The position numbers and the translations under genes are program-made. A stretch of 64,000 bases of DNA, from the NCBI GenBank assembly GCA_036386415.1, contig DASVVT010000004.1, positions 51,888 to 115,887 of the forward strand. The letters run 5' to 3'. A model generated the notes under the pieces. It was not told the origin of the DNA. It did not search any database and saw nothing but the letters and a program-made list of their open reading frames with translations. Below, in pieces: positions 27,420 through 36,438 of the stretch (its first letter is position 1; each line of letters opens with the position of its first letter). Source of the stretch: DASVVT01 sp036386415. GTDB lineage: Bacteria > Acidobacteriota > Blastocatellia > Pyrinomonadales > Pyrinomonadaceae.

Positions 27420-28660
27420 GTTTTCAACCCGGCCTCTCTGAGCTTGAGATAGTGTCGCAGGCGTGAGTAGCGCGTGAACTGTGTCTCATTGTCGCTCGTG
27501 GTGGCCGATTCGACGTTGTACTTGCCGGGTCCCTCGCGACGCAGGCCGCGCGACTCCGTATGCTGTTCGAGCGGCCAGGCGGGGGTGAGCGCGTGGCGCA
27601 CACGGTTGTAAGAGTCGTCCGTATCGGCCTGGCTGGCGCGTCTACGGAGCATCTCGTCCAGGCTGAGGAAGTTCTCAGCCACAAGTAGACCCTTTCTATC
27701 GCCCAGACATGAGAAGTCGAAGCTGCCGGAGGCGATGCGCCAGCCCCCCTCGCTGCTGCCTGTGTACACGTCGAGCATGGATTCGTCCGAGCTTAACTCG
27801 CGCGCGTGCGCGATCTCGTTCTCCGCACGGCGTCCGCGTCGCTCTTCGATCTCCACTCGCCGGACAAGATGACGCCCCGTGACGAAGAGCAGGATTTCAG
27901 CCCAGTGGGCGCAGAGCGCGGGCCCGCCGCCCGCCGGATGCGCGATGATCGAATCTTCTGTGAACTCCAGGGCACGTATGCGCTTCTGCGGGGACTCTTC
28001 CAGCGAGAGGTCTTGATCGGAGACGACCAGCACGCGGATTCCACGCGCGGCGAGCTTGCTTTCTACCAGCGCGGCCTCATCCCTTGTGGCGGCGCGCGCC
28101 AGCGGCAATGGCATGCCCGCTTCCATGATACGCTTCAGGTCGTTCGCACTGAGGCGCAATAGTTCGGCCATCTCTCGGAGAGCGTCATCATCAATCGCAG
28201 CCGTCTTTTCCGGCATCAGGATGCAGTTGAATCCCCGCTCCCATTTTTCCAGGCGGCGGAGCGTTGGCCGCCGCAGCAACGCAGTGGCTTCTGTCGCGGG
28301 AAGCGCCGCCGCGCAATAGAGACAGCTTGTGCGCGTCGGCGCGTTGGCGCGCAGGCACACGGCGCACGTCACCATCTGATCGTGAGTGAATCCACGAAAT
28401 TCCGGCTCCGGCGGCACAGCTTCGTCCCCTATCGGAAACCCTTCATTATCATCGGCCACGCCTTCAACCTCCGTCCTCGCGATTATACGACGCTCACGCT
28501 CCGTTGCAATCGCTTCAAGTATCAGCGCCTGTTCATTCTCCGCGAGGATGCGACAACAAGTCCCGATAAGGGTCGGCTGAGAATGAATAAACAAGTATAT
28601 CGCTAACCCCAAAGACAAACCCGCTTTCATCAAGGGGAACTTAACTATCAGCCTAACCAA
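27416..28660 (-). CDS. hypothetical protein with CxxC zinc-finger-like motif
   Basis: An open frame of 414 codons that overlaps the rlmB start by four bases. Near residue 98 it has CAVCLRANAPTRTSCLYC, a C4 zinc-ribbon pattern, followed by predicted alpha/beta segments (DLKRIMEAGMPLPLARAATR; GIRVLVVSDQDLSLEE). It has no recognised domain. The start is uncertain: the first ~35 codons encode an unlikely hydrophobic stretch, and the real start may be nearer residue 40, possibly at a rare codon. Coupling to RlmB suggests, but does not show, an RNA- or ribosome-linked role. Confidence 0.6.
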   Translation of the reverse strand: MVRLIVKFPLMKAGLSLGLAIYLFIHSQPTLIGTCCRILAENEQALILEAIATERERRIIARTEVEGVADDNEGFPIGDEAVPPEPEFRGFTHDQMVTCAVCLRANAPTRTSCLYCAAALPATEATALLRRPTLRRLEKWERGFNCILMPEKTAAIDDDALREMAELLRLSANDLKRIMEAGMPLPLARAATRDEAALVESKLAARGIRVLVVSDQDLSLEESPQKRIRALEFTEDSIIAHPAGGGPALCAHWAEILLFVTGRHLVRRVEIEERRGRRAENEIAHARELSSDESMLDVYTGSSEGGWRIASGSFDFSCLGDRKGLLVAENFLSLDEMLRRRASQADTDDSYNRVRHALTPAWPLEQHTESRGLRREGPGKYNVESATTSDNETQFTRYSRLRHYLKLREAGLKT

Positions 28661-28850
28661 AAATTACACCATTGACTTTCTCGCTCGCCAGGAATATTGT
28701 GCTGGCGCTCTCTAATGAGGCTAAATTCCCAGTGTCGCGCTTCTTCGCACGCTCACACCAATTTAGCTCGTGTGACTCCATCATTTCAGTACTGTATTTA
28801 GAACCATTAATTGATCCGTTTCCCGTGGCTTTTGTAATGGAGATAAAGAC

Positions 28851-30860
28851 ATGAGTTCCGGCAAACAAGCACAAAGAAGAAGTAGTCCAGCCAAAGGTGT
28901 TGCTAGGAAGAGGGTCAGGAAGTTCAGCGCAAGCTCGCGCGGGGTAGCCGTTAGCTTGGTATCAATGCCCTTTAAGGAACTGCGGCATCCTCCAATTCAG
29001 CTAGGCATTCTGGAGCGCTGCCTTGAGTGTGCCAGCATCACGGCGCGCTCACATTCTCTCGAACTCGCATTCATGGAACACCTGCGCGCGGCGACAGCCG
29101 AAGCTGCTGAAGGCGAAAGGCTCTCGATCACCCAATATCAAGACGTTGCACATCGGGACTTTGTGGTCCACCTTGGTGAATGGATTTTCAAGGTGCCTCC
29201 TTATGCCGATCCGACGCCTGAGGACGATGAGTATCTCGCTTACGTCCGCGCCTCTGGAATCCCGGAACATGCAGTGACGGCTGCCGTCCGTATGAAGGCG
29301 CTTGTCCCAGAGTTCCTCGAAGCTGCGGCCAACGAGTTGCTTGCTGGTGCTCCACGCGTCGTGGGCTTCTCCACAGTCTTCCAACAGAACGTGCCTTCCT
29401 TGGTGCTCGCGAAGATCCTCAAGGCGAAGGATCCATCGCTCACCATCGTGTTCGGCGGTGACAATTGCGATGGGCCAATGGGAGCTGCTCTGCACGAGTG
29501 TTTCCCATGGGTCGACGTGGTGGTGCGCGGTGAAGGCGAGCGGGTATTAGTTGAAGTCGTCACCGACGTGCTGGCGGGCAGGCCAATTCGTCCACAACCG
29601 GGACTGTGTTACCGCGTCGAGGGCCGAAGCGTAGCGGTCCCCATGGAGGGTAGTCCTCAACTTCCTATCGCAGAGGTTCCCAGCCCGACCTATGATGAGT
29701 ATTTCGAGCGACTCGCCCGCAGCCCCTTGCGAGCGGAACTTTACCCGGACGTGGCGATCCTTTTCGAGAGTTCGCGCGGATGTTGGTGGGGCGCCAAGCA
29801 GCATTGCACATTCTGCGGCTTGAATGCTGCGACAATGATGTTTCGGAGCAAACCAGCGGCGCGGGTGGCGAAGGAGATACTTGATCTCGCGGCGCGATAC
29901 AAAATACTCAAATTCGTGGCGGTAGACGACATCATTGACCTCAAGCACATTCGGGAGTTGATGCCGCTGCTGAAGGAGAGCGGTTACGACATCGAGCTGT
30001 TCTACGAAACAAAGGCTAACCTCACGAAGGAGCAGGTGCGCGCTTTCCAAAGCGCCGGGGTCATTGATATTCAACCAGGGATTGAAAGCCTTAGTACGCC
30101 AATTTTACGTTTGATGCGCAAAGGCGTGACCGCGCTTCAGAACCTGCGTCTGCTGAAGTGGTGCGCCGAGATCGGCGTCTCGGCTATGTGGAACCTTCTT
30201 TATGGTTTCCCTGGCGAGTCGCCAGAGGAGTACGAGCGCATGACTGAGCTTATCCCGTCAATCGTCCACCTCGAAGCGCCAAACTTCAGCCACGTTCAAG
30301 TTCAACGCTTCAGCCCGTATTTCGAGCGGGCAGCTGAGTTCGGGATACAGATCACAGGGCCGATGCCATACTACCAATCCCTTTATCCGATTGCCCCCGA
30401 CCTGCTCGCCAACATCGCCTACGACTTTGACCATCGTTACGATGATGGCCGCGATCCAGAGAGCTACACTCAGGGTCTGAGAAAGGCCGTAGAACGGTGG
30501 CGAGAGGCAAACAAGCGCAGCTTCGGGTCACTGCGCTATCGCCGTGGTCCGGGCTTCCTTGTCGTGCACGATCGCCGTCCGGGACTCGAATCAGCCGACT
30601 ATCGCTTCGATGGCCCAGAGGCGAAGATTTACCTGGCTTGCGACGCCGGAGCGACGCCAGCCGAGCTGTGCGCGCAACTTGCAGCGGACGGCGACGACCC
30701 TCTGGACGCAGACGAGATCAAGGAGTTTCTGGACGAGTTGGTCGCTGCCCGGCTCATGTATCGCGAAGAGAACCGTTATCTTGCCCTGGCGATTGCGACG
30801 AGCGGGGCGGCGGCAAATTCACGAACCCTGATGGTATTAGAGGATGCAGCAGTAGCCTGA
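28851..30860 (+). CDS. B12-binding radical SAM enzyme, RiPP-maturase type
   Basis: A 669-residue enzyme. Residues 1-30 are a basic K/R/S-rich extension. Residues 33-265 form a cobalamin-binding-like domain starting VSLVSMPFKELRHPPIQLG, with VFGGDNCDGPMG near 200. The radical SAM cluster motif is SSRGCWWGAKQHCTFCGLN with cysteines at 311, 319 and 322 (C-x7-C-x2-C), typical of the family named 'ribosomal peptide maturation radical SAM protein 1', which C-methylates peptides. The end (about 600-655) resembles a PqqD-like peptide-binding module. A GGAG site precedes the ATG by nine bases. A Lys-rich small gene lies 51 bases downstream and may be its substrate. The AT-richer upstream spacer hints at transfer. 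Confidence 0.85.
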   Translation: MSSGKQAQRRSSPAKGVARKRVRKFSASSRGVAVSLVSMPFKELRHPPIQLGILERCLECASITARSHSLELAFMEHLRAATAEAAEGERLSITQYQDVAHRDFVVHLGEWIFKVPPYADPTPEDDEYLAYVRASGIPEHAVTAAVRMKALVPEFLEAAANELLAGAPRVVGFSTVFQQNVPSLVLAKILKAKDPSLTIVFGGDNCDGPMGAALHECFPWVDVVVRGEGERVLVEVVTDVLAGRPIRPQPGLCYRVEGRSVAVPMEGSPQLPIAEVPSPTYDEYFERLARSPLRAELYPDVAILFESSRGCWWGAKQHCTFCGLNAATMMFRSKPAARVAKEILDLAARYKILKFVAVDDIIDLKHIRELMPLLKESGYDIELFYETKANLTKEQVRAFQSAGVIDIQPGIESLSTPILRLMRKGVTALQNLRLLKWCAEIGVSAMWNLLYGFPGESPEEYERMTELIPSIVHLEAPNFSHVQVQRFSPYFERAAEFGIQITGPMPYYQSLYPIAPDLLANIAYDFDHRYDDGRDPESYTQGLRKAVERWREANKRSFGSLRYRRGPGFLVVHDRRPGLESADYRFDGPEAKIYLACDAGATPAELCAQLAADGDDPLDADEIKEFLDELVAARLMYREENRYLALAIATSGAAANSRTLMVLEDAAVA

Positions 30861-30911
30861 TGCCCTTGAGATGAATGGTTTTGTTGATCTACAACAGACT
30901 GGAGGAAACCT

Positions 30912-31109
30912 ATGGCGACGAAGAAGCGCGGAAGCAAAGCTAAATCTGCAAGTAAAGCTAAATCTACAAGCAAAGCTAAACCTAAAAAGGAAAAGAAGAC
31001 AAAGCGGCTGTCCATCCTTAAGCTGCCGGTCGAGCTTGAAAAAGCGCTCGCTCAAATATGGGTCAGAGAAAGAACAAGAGCCAGAGCTAGAGATAGAGTG
31101 GCAGACTAA
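30912..31109 (+). CDS. 65-residue Lys/Ala/Ser-rich peptide, candidate partner of the radical SAM enzyme
   Basis: A small protein with a strong GGAGGAAA ribosome-binding site six bases before its ATG. Residues 4-31 are tandem SKAK units (an 18-base DNA repeat) in a basic, histone-tail-like segment. Residues 32-64 (starting RLSILKLPVELEKALAQIW, then Arg-rich) look helical. It contains no cysteine. Position and spacing suggest co-transcription with the radical SAM gene. It may be the substrate, a carrier or a DNA-binding peptide; it does not resemble the nitrile-hydratase-leader precursors often found with this enzyme family. Confidence 0.65.
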   Translation: MATKKRGSKAKSASKAKSTSKAKPKKEKKTKRLSILKLPVELEKALAQIWVRERTRARARDRVAD

Positions 31110-31164
31110 ACACTGCTTCAAGGATCTTCATTGAAAGACAGACATGATCCGGTATACTAAGGAT

Positions 31165-31276
31165 AGTAGCCAGTAGTCAGTAGACAGTAGGCGCTCCGCG
31201 TTGCATGTGCTGTCGCTGACACCCTGACGATTCCATAGCAAAAGTTTTTCTACTGGCTACTGATCATTGTCTACTT
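31165..31276. repeat. CAGTAGN-word hairpin repeat, copy B2
   Basis: Left arm of AGTAGNC words (31165-31190), a GGCGCTCCGCG segment next to it, and right arm CTACTGGCTACTGATCATTG onward (31250-31275). It ends eight bases before the likely ATG of the lipoprotein gene. Confidence 0.85.
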
Positions 31277-31283
31277 GAGTATT

Positions 31284-32162
31284 ATGCCTCGACGAATGAA
31301 GTATGGCGCATGGCTACGCCTCGTGCTCTGTGTTGTGCCTGTTGTGTGGGCAGGGGGATGTGCGGCGTCGCCTCCGCCGAACCCGGCTGGGCCGCGATCG
31401 AACGAGCCGCCCTATCCGGTCTTAATGGTTGAGGATGAGGAGCGGCGCGAGACGGCGCTCGGTGATTGGGCGACGCTCACGCGCGATCAAGGGATGATGA
31501 ACGCGCCCGCGCCTGATCTTCAGCCCGTGACGGCAACCATCCGCAGCATCCCGACAACGCTTTCCGCTCCGCTCTATCTGCCGAAAGTCGGCGAAGGCAC
31601 GCCGATGACCGAGGAAGAGACGCGCGAGTCCCTGCGTCGATTCATCGTTTTTGCGCGCAACCTGATCGGCGCTGAGCCGCGCCAACTCTCTCTCGTCCTG
31701 CGCACAGACCTCGCCGACGGAACTAAAAAGGCCGAGTACCGTCAGCGCCCCTTTCGCCTTCCGATACGCGGCGACTACGGCGTGCTTGAGATCACCTTTC
31801 GGGCGGATCGTCGCATTCTACAGGTGACGAGCACGTGCATTCCCGAAGTCGATCAGTTGCAGCGCGCGGGCGCAGGGATTCGTCCGGTGGTGACGGCTGA
31901 CAAAGTGCCGGAGCACCTCCTTGGAAAAACTTTCACCTACACGGACGCGGGTGGAACTCTACAGACCTACACGATCACGAGCGGTGATTCGATCACGACG
32001 CGCGAGCTGGTAGTCTACCCGCACCCGCGCGCCGCTGACCCTTCAGTCCTTGAGTTTCATCTCGCCTGGGAGGTGCTGGTCGGGAGCAATCCCGTCCGCG
32101 TCGTCTACCTTGATGCGATCACAGACCAGGTCATCGCCGCCACGCAATTTTCAGGCGCGTGA
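31284..32162 (+). CDS. putative lipoprotein with PepSY-like end
   Basis: A 292-residue exported protein. The signal region has a hydrophobic core followed by VWAGGCAAS, a usable lipobox, so the mature protein probably starts with a lipid-modified Cys near residue 26. A Pro-rich linker follows. The C-terminal segment (HLAWEVLVGSNPVRVVYLDA, then TDQVIAATQ) resembles PepSY or M4-propeptide repeats. No catalytic motif is seen. The start codon (ATG 31284, or ATG 31296) lies just after hairpin repeat B2, and no ribosome-binding site is evident. Confidence 0.6.
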   Translation: MPRRMKYGAWLRLVLCVVPVVWAGGCAASPPPNPAGPRSNEPPYPVLMVEDEERRETALGDWATLTRDQGMMNAPAPDLQPVTATIRSIPTTLSAPLYLPKVGEGTPMTEEETRESLRRFIVFARNLIGAEPRQLSLVLRTDLADGTKKAEYRQRPFRLPIRGDYGVLEITFRADRRILQVTSTCIPEVDQLQRAGAGIRPVVTADKVPEHLLGKTFTYTDAGGTLQTYTITSGDSITTRELVVYPHPRAADPSVLEFHLAWEVLVGSNPVRVVYLDAITDQVIAATQFSGA

Positions 32163-32252
32163 GAGAAGAGGGCCATTTCGACTTGACCTATTGCCACACG
32201 TCACGGCATCCTAGCAGACAGTTATTTACATTTTTAATGGAGCACCTTTTGC

Positions 32253-32975
32253 ATGAACTTTGATCCGACGAATAATATTTCGTGGCAGTTCGGTCATCGC
32301 GGGAGAGTCGCAGTATTCATTGACGGTAACAATCTTTTCCATGCAGCGCGTTTTCACAACATAGATATTGACTACAACAAGCTGCTACGCGTGCTGCTCG
32401 GCGATGGCCGCCTGCTCCGTGCTTTCTTCTACACGGGCGTCGATGTCGGCGCTGAGCGCCAGCAGGGTTTTCTGCTCTGGATGCGGCGCAATGGCTTTCG
32501 CGTCGTCCAGAAAGAACTAAAGACTTTTTACGATGGGACGCGCAAGGCGAACCTGGATGTCGAGATTGCCGTTGACATGCTCTCTCTGGCCGGGCGCTAC
32601 GACACAGCCGTGCTCGTCTCCGGCGACGAGGATTTCGTCTATGCCGTGAATGCCGTCGCCTACAAGGGCTGTCGCGTCGAGATCGCGGGCTTTCGTTCCA
32701 ACACCGCTCCGAAGCTTATTGACGTTGCCGATTACTTCATAGACCTAGGTGAGATCGCCGACAAAGTGCGCAAGGAGATGCCACACGGCGGGCGCTATGA
32801 CGAGACGAGCGCCGCCGCGTTTCTCCAACCGCACAACGGGGATCCTTCGCTGGACAGCCAGCGCAACGGTTTCCAGCCATCGCCCGTCCGCCCCATTATT
32901 GAACCCGAAATAGAGGACGAGGCTGACCAGTTCGAGACGCCATCAGAACTGATCCGCGTCACGGATGAACATTGA
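32253..32975 (+). CDS. NYN-domain (LabA/DUF88-like) protein
   Basis: A 240-residue protein with a PIN-like NYN nuclease domain. The acidic metal-binding residues are visible: VAVFIDGNNLFHAAR near residue 15, VEIAVDMLSLAGRYDT near 100 and VLVSGDEDFVYAVNAVA near 122, followed by GCRVEIAGF. These domains are predicted to cleave RNA. Residues 175-240 are a polar, acidic tail. A GGAG site precedes the ATG by about nine bases. It lies between two hairpin repeats and has no obvious functional partner. Confidence 0.9.
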   Translation: MNFDPTNNISWQFGHRGRVAVFIDGNNLFHAARFHNIDIDYNKLLRVLLGDGRLLRAFFYTGVDVGAERQQGFLLWMRRNGFRVVQKELKTFYDGTRKANLDVEIAVDMLSLAGRYDTAVLVSGDEDFVYAVNAVAYKGCRVEIAGFRSNTAPKLIDVADYFIDLGEIADKVRKEMPHGGRYDETSAAAFLQPHNGDPSLDSQRNGFQPSPVRPIIEPEIEDEADQFETPSELIRVTDEH

Positions 32976-32977
32976 AA

Positions 32978-33094
32978 GCAGTAGTCAGTAGTCAGTAGCC
33001 AGTAGGCGCTCCGCGCAATAGATGCTGTCGCTGATACTGCGAATGAAACGGTTAGCAATCAGCTTTTCTACTGACTACTGACTACTGTCTACTT
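32978..33094. repeat. CAGTAGN-word hairpin repeat, copy B3
   Basis: Begins right after the NYN stop codon and ends six bases before the DUF2203 start. Left arm AGCAGTAGTCAGTAGTCAGT onward, then GGCGCTCCGCGC; right arm CTACTGACTACTGACTACTG onward. The interior (CGCTCCGCG, GATGCTGTCGCTGA) is shared with copy B2. Confidence 0.88.
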
Positions 33095-33099
33095 CTCTT

Positions 33100-33477
33100 A
33101 TGAAAGTCTTCAGCGTTGAGGAAGCGAATGCCCTGCTTCCGACTGTGCGACGCATTCTCGGAGCCCTCCAGCGCGCCCACCGTCGCCTGCTGGTGTATCG
33201 CGAGGAAGCCCAGCGCGCCGCCGAAGGCGCTGAACAGGGCGGCGGCGGCATGGCCGACGGCGTCAGGTATGTCCAACTCCTCACGGAACTGGCCTCTCGC
33301 ACCGGCGAGCTTGAAACCCTCGGCGTGCAGCTCAAGGATTATGAGCGCGGCCTCATAGATTTCCCTTCTCTGCGCGACGGGCGCGTCGTACTGCTCTGCT
33401 GGCACCTGGGCGAAGGCGATCAGGTCGAATGGTGGCACGACGTGGATGCGGGTTTCGCCGGAAGACAGCCGCTCTAG
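33100..33477 (+). CDS. DUF2203 family protein
   Basis: A 125-residue protein matching the small DUF2203 family: it starts KVFSVEEANALLPTVRRIL, has a long helical middle (coiled-coil-like, with a Gly-rich break near residue 47) and ends LLCWHLGEGDQVEWWHDVDAGF. Function unknown. The ATG comes just six bases after repeat B3, so the leader would be made almost wholly of the hairpin unless a promoter lies inside it. Confidence 0.85.
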   Translation: MKVFSVEEANALLPTVRRILGALQRAHRRLLVYREEAQRAAEGAEQGGGGMADGVRYVQLLTELASRTGELETLGVQLKDYERGLIDFPSLRDGRVVLLCWHLGEGDQVEWWHDVDAGFAGRQPL

Positions 33478-33643
33478 TCAGGGAGCAGCCCGGTTGATGA
33501 CTCCAACACCGCCACGTTCATATCTTCATAGAAGAAACCTGTTTCGCCTGATTGCGCTCCTTCTTCCCTTCATCCTCTTCTTTCTGTGTACCCCAACCGT
33601 CTCGCCTCCTTTTTATCGAACAATGTTTTAAGCATGGAAGAGA

Positions 33644-33745
33644 ATTAAACGCTGGAGGGCGCAAAGGAAGAGACGCAAAGGACGCGAAGAAAAACCTTTT
33701 GCGCTCTTTGCGGCTTGCGGCTTCTTTGCGCCCTTTGCGTTTAGA
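33644..33745. repeat. GCAAAGG-word hairpin repeat, copy A5
   Basis: Left arm ATTAAACGCTGGAGGGCGCA and onward, right arm TTGCGCCCTTTGCGTTTAGA, both made of CGCAAAGG words, enclosing GGACGCGAAGAAAAACC. It lies just after the lptF-lptG stop (minus strand) and is placed to end its transcript. The preceding 160 bases after DUF2203 hold nothing recognisable. Confidence 0.85.
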
Positions 33746-33765
33746 GTTTTTCTCTTCCTGATGCT

Positions 33766-36120
33766 TCAAGTGCGCGCGCGCGACATCAGGTAGGTGCCCG
33801 CCGCCGCGAAGATGACGAGCGGAGCCCATGCGGCCACAGGCGGCGGGAGCAATCCGTAGTCGCCCAGTTGCTGGAACCTTCCGGTCATGATCCAGAAGGC
33901 GAAAGCGATGAGGATGGCGGAGCTGAGGGCTGCCAAGGCGCTCCGCCGCCCGAAGACGAAGGCCAGCGGGATGCCCGTCAGCGCCATGACCAGGACGCTG
34001 AAAGGCTCTGCGTACTTCTTTTGCAGCGCGACGACGAGCGAAGGGTCTGCGCCGCCGCGACTCTTCAGCGTCTTAATGTAGCTGCGCAACCGATCCGAGC
34101 TGAGCTGCGACGGCTTATCAATCATCGAGCGGAAGATCGAGGGCGGGTCGATGTCAGCAATCTCCAGGCGCTCGCTCTTTTGATGAGCTATTCGGATGCC
34201 CCCTAAATCCACCACTTCAGCCTTCTCTATGGACATCCTCGCGGGGCTGCTCCAGATGCCACGCTCACCCATGATGATGCGGCGCAGGTGAACCTCCGCT
34301 TCGTCAAACTCATAGATGGCGGGTGTGTCGAGCGCCTCATCCTTCTCATCATAATTGTAGGCATAGAGTCGTCCACCGGGAGCCGCCAGCCACTGCCGAC
34401 CGAGGGGCGTCGTCGCACGCGGAGCGCCGCCGCGCAACTGCGCACGCAAGGCATCCTGCCGCACATTGGCCTGTGGCATCAGGTCTTCCTGTATCAACCA
34501 GACTCCCAGACTGATGCTCAACGCAAAGAGCAGCCCGGGCAGTACGAGCCTGTAGACGCTCTGTCCAGAAGCCCACCACGCGATGGCCTCGCTGCGCCGC
34601 GCCATGAGAGCGTAGGTGGTCAGCTCAGCGAGCAGCACGCTGGTGGGGAGCACCTGTATGCTCATAAACGGCAGCAGAAAGAAGATGTACTTGGCGACCA
34701 GATTGATGGGAACGCCTGACTCGGCCACGGCGCGCCATGATTCGAGCAGTGTGAACATGAGGAAGATCGCCGCGAGCGAGGCGAAGGCGAAGAGCATACT
34801 CAGCAGTAGTGATCGGAGCACGCTTCGATCCAGCATGCTTGGAAAGCTCAGCAGATGTATGCCCAACGCTTTCGCTCCGCGCCTGCTCGGAGCAGCGGCG
34901 GGCGCGGCCTGGGTTTCAATCCTGGGGATGCGCGCGCCGCGTCTGAGCCCGCTCAGGATGCTGCCACGGTTTTTGAAGAGCAGTAGAAGCGCGAACAACA
35001 CGGCCACAGTTGTCGTCAGCCACACCCCGACAATAGGCGGCACAGCCCCGGAGCGCGCCATCTGCTCGCCCGTTATTCTGAGGATTGAATAGGCTATGAA
35101 GATGAGCAGGGAAAGCATCAGGCCCATGCCGCGCCCTCCCCTTTTGATGCGTAGGCCGAGGGCTGCCGCGAGCAGCGCAAACACCAGCGGGGAGACGGAT
35201 GAGACCACTCTCTTGTGTAGCTCTATACTGGCCGCGCGCTGCTTATCGACTTCTGGCGCTCGGCTCGCCACCTCAGCCAGCTCACCCATCTCCATCTCTT
35301 TGACATTGGCCTCATCGCGTCGCAGAAGCTCGATCAAAGCCTTGCGTCCCGTCTCCAGCACAACGCGTGTCTGTGCGACGCGCTCCGTGATATACGCGCC
35401 CTCGCCCGGCTGCTGAGGTGCTGACGGCGGCAGCGTTGTCACGACCGCATCGGAAAGAACCAGCTCGGATTGCTCCGCCGAAGAGTCTATTCTGCCGGAA
35501 CGCGCCGTGACTATCCGCGTCGCTCCCGAATCCTTATCCTGCGAATAGATGAAGACTCTGCCCCACTGTCCCTGCTTCTTATCCCCGTCGCGTACGTAGA
35601 TCACATAGCCTGGAATCCCCGCCGTAAACGAGCGCGGCTCGACCGGTGAATCCAGCCGATAGAGCGCGGCGCGCAATCCTGTGCGCCGGAGCGTCCCTTC
35701 CGCCTCCGGCACGGCCACCAGATTGAGATAAAAGGTTGCGCCGCTGACGAGTGCGCCGAGCAGGAGCACAGGCCAGAGCATCTTCCAGGTTCCCACCCCG
35801 GCAGCGCGCATCGCCACCAACTCGCTATCGCTGCCCATCCGGCTGAAACCTATGATGGTGCCGATCATCATCGCGATGGGCAGGGTGTAGCTGAGCAGAC
35901 GCGGCACGAGCGCCAGCGCAAACTCCTTCACCAGCGCGAGCGGCACGCGCGCCTCTACTAATAGCTCTGCGAACCGGCTCGTCTCCTGCGTAAAGAGAAT
36001 CGCCCCCTGCAACAGCAGCGCAAGCAGCATATACGGCAGCACCGCCGCGATGATGTACCGTTCGATGAGACGGCCAGAAGGACGCATACCGTTTGAGAGC
36101 TTCTCGATCAAACCTTTCAT
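33766..36120 (-). CDS. fused LptF-LptG lipopolysaccharide export permease
   Basis: A 784-residue membrane protein holding two YjgP/YjgQ (LptF/LptG) units in one chain; in most bacteria these are separate proteins of about 360 residues. Unit one (residues 10-400) begins LIERYIIAAVLPYMLLALLL and includes SYTLPIAMMIGTIIGFSRMG. Unit two (about 430-784) begins MLDRSVLRSLLLSMLFAFAS and includes LPTSVLLAELTTYALMARRS. Each has an N-terminal helix pair, a periplasmic beta-jellyroll and C-terminal helices. With LptB2 (elsewhere) it would pull LPS from the inner membrane. The frame extends to 36219, but the ATG at 36120 gives the family's usual start. Confidence 0.88.
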   Translation of the reverse strand: MKGLIEKLSNGMRPSGRLIERYIIAAVLPYMLLALLLQGAILFTQETSRFAELLVEARVPLALVKEFALALVPRLLSYTLPIAMMIGTIIGFSRMGSDSELVAMRAAGVGTWKMLWPVLLLGALVSGATFYLNLVAVPEAEGTLRRTGLRAALYRLDSPVEPRSFTAGIPGYVIYVRDGDKKQGQWGRVFIYSQDKDSGATRIVTARSGRIDSSAEQSELVLSDAVVTTLPPSAPQQPGEGAYITERVAQTRVVLETGRKALIELLRRDEANVKEMEMGELAEVASRAPEVDKQRAASIELHKRVVSSVSPLVFALLAAALGLRIKRGGRGMGLMLSLLIFIAYSILRITGEQMARSGAVPPIVGVWLTTTVAVLFALLLLFKNRGSILSGLRRGARIPRIETQAAPAAAPSRRGAKALGIHLLSFPSMLDRSVLRSLLLSMLFAFASLAAIFLMFTLLESWRAVAESGVPINLVAKYIFFLLPFMSIQVLPTSVLLAELTTYALMARRSEAIAWWASGQSVYRLVLPGLLFALSISLGVWLIQEDLMPQANVRQDALRAQLRGGAPRATTPLGRQWLAAPGGRLYAYNYDEKDEALDTPAIYEFDEAEVHLRRIIMGERGIWSSPARMSIEKAEVVDLGGIRIAHQKSERLEIADIDPPSIFRSMIDKPSQLSSDRLRSYIKTLKSRGGADPSLVVALQKKYAEPFSVLVMALTGIPLAFVFGRRSALAALSSAILIAFAFWIMTGRFQQLGDYGLLPPPVAAWAPLVIFAAAGTYLMSRART

Positions 36121-36438
36121 CCTGGGAATCGTTCCGGCTAACTTTATGTGCATTGCCAGATGTTTGCAACCCGCTCTTCGGAGGCTGCGCGAGAACAGGG
36201 GAAGAAGCGCGGCGAGCATCCCTTATCTTGTAGCCCTGAACGGTTCAACTACAGTTGCTTGTATATTTTCTGATTGACGAGTTAAAGTAAGTTCTGATAG
36301 TATCCGCCGCGACTCCGCAGTGGGCATGGGTTTAGAGCTTGCAGCCCGTGAACACATAAATCTCTTTCAGGTCATAAGGCGAGACGCTAATTTTGCCTTT
36401 TGCCTTTTTACTTTGCCTTTCGTGGAGGCTCCTTCGCT

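Noticed and set aside
28672..28854. 60-codon ORF overlapping the radical SAM start, as a possible RiPP precursor
   Set aside because: It starts at a TTG with no ribosome-binding site and shows no leader/core pattern; the downstream Lys-rich ORF is the better candidate.
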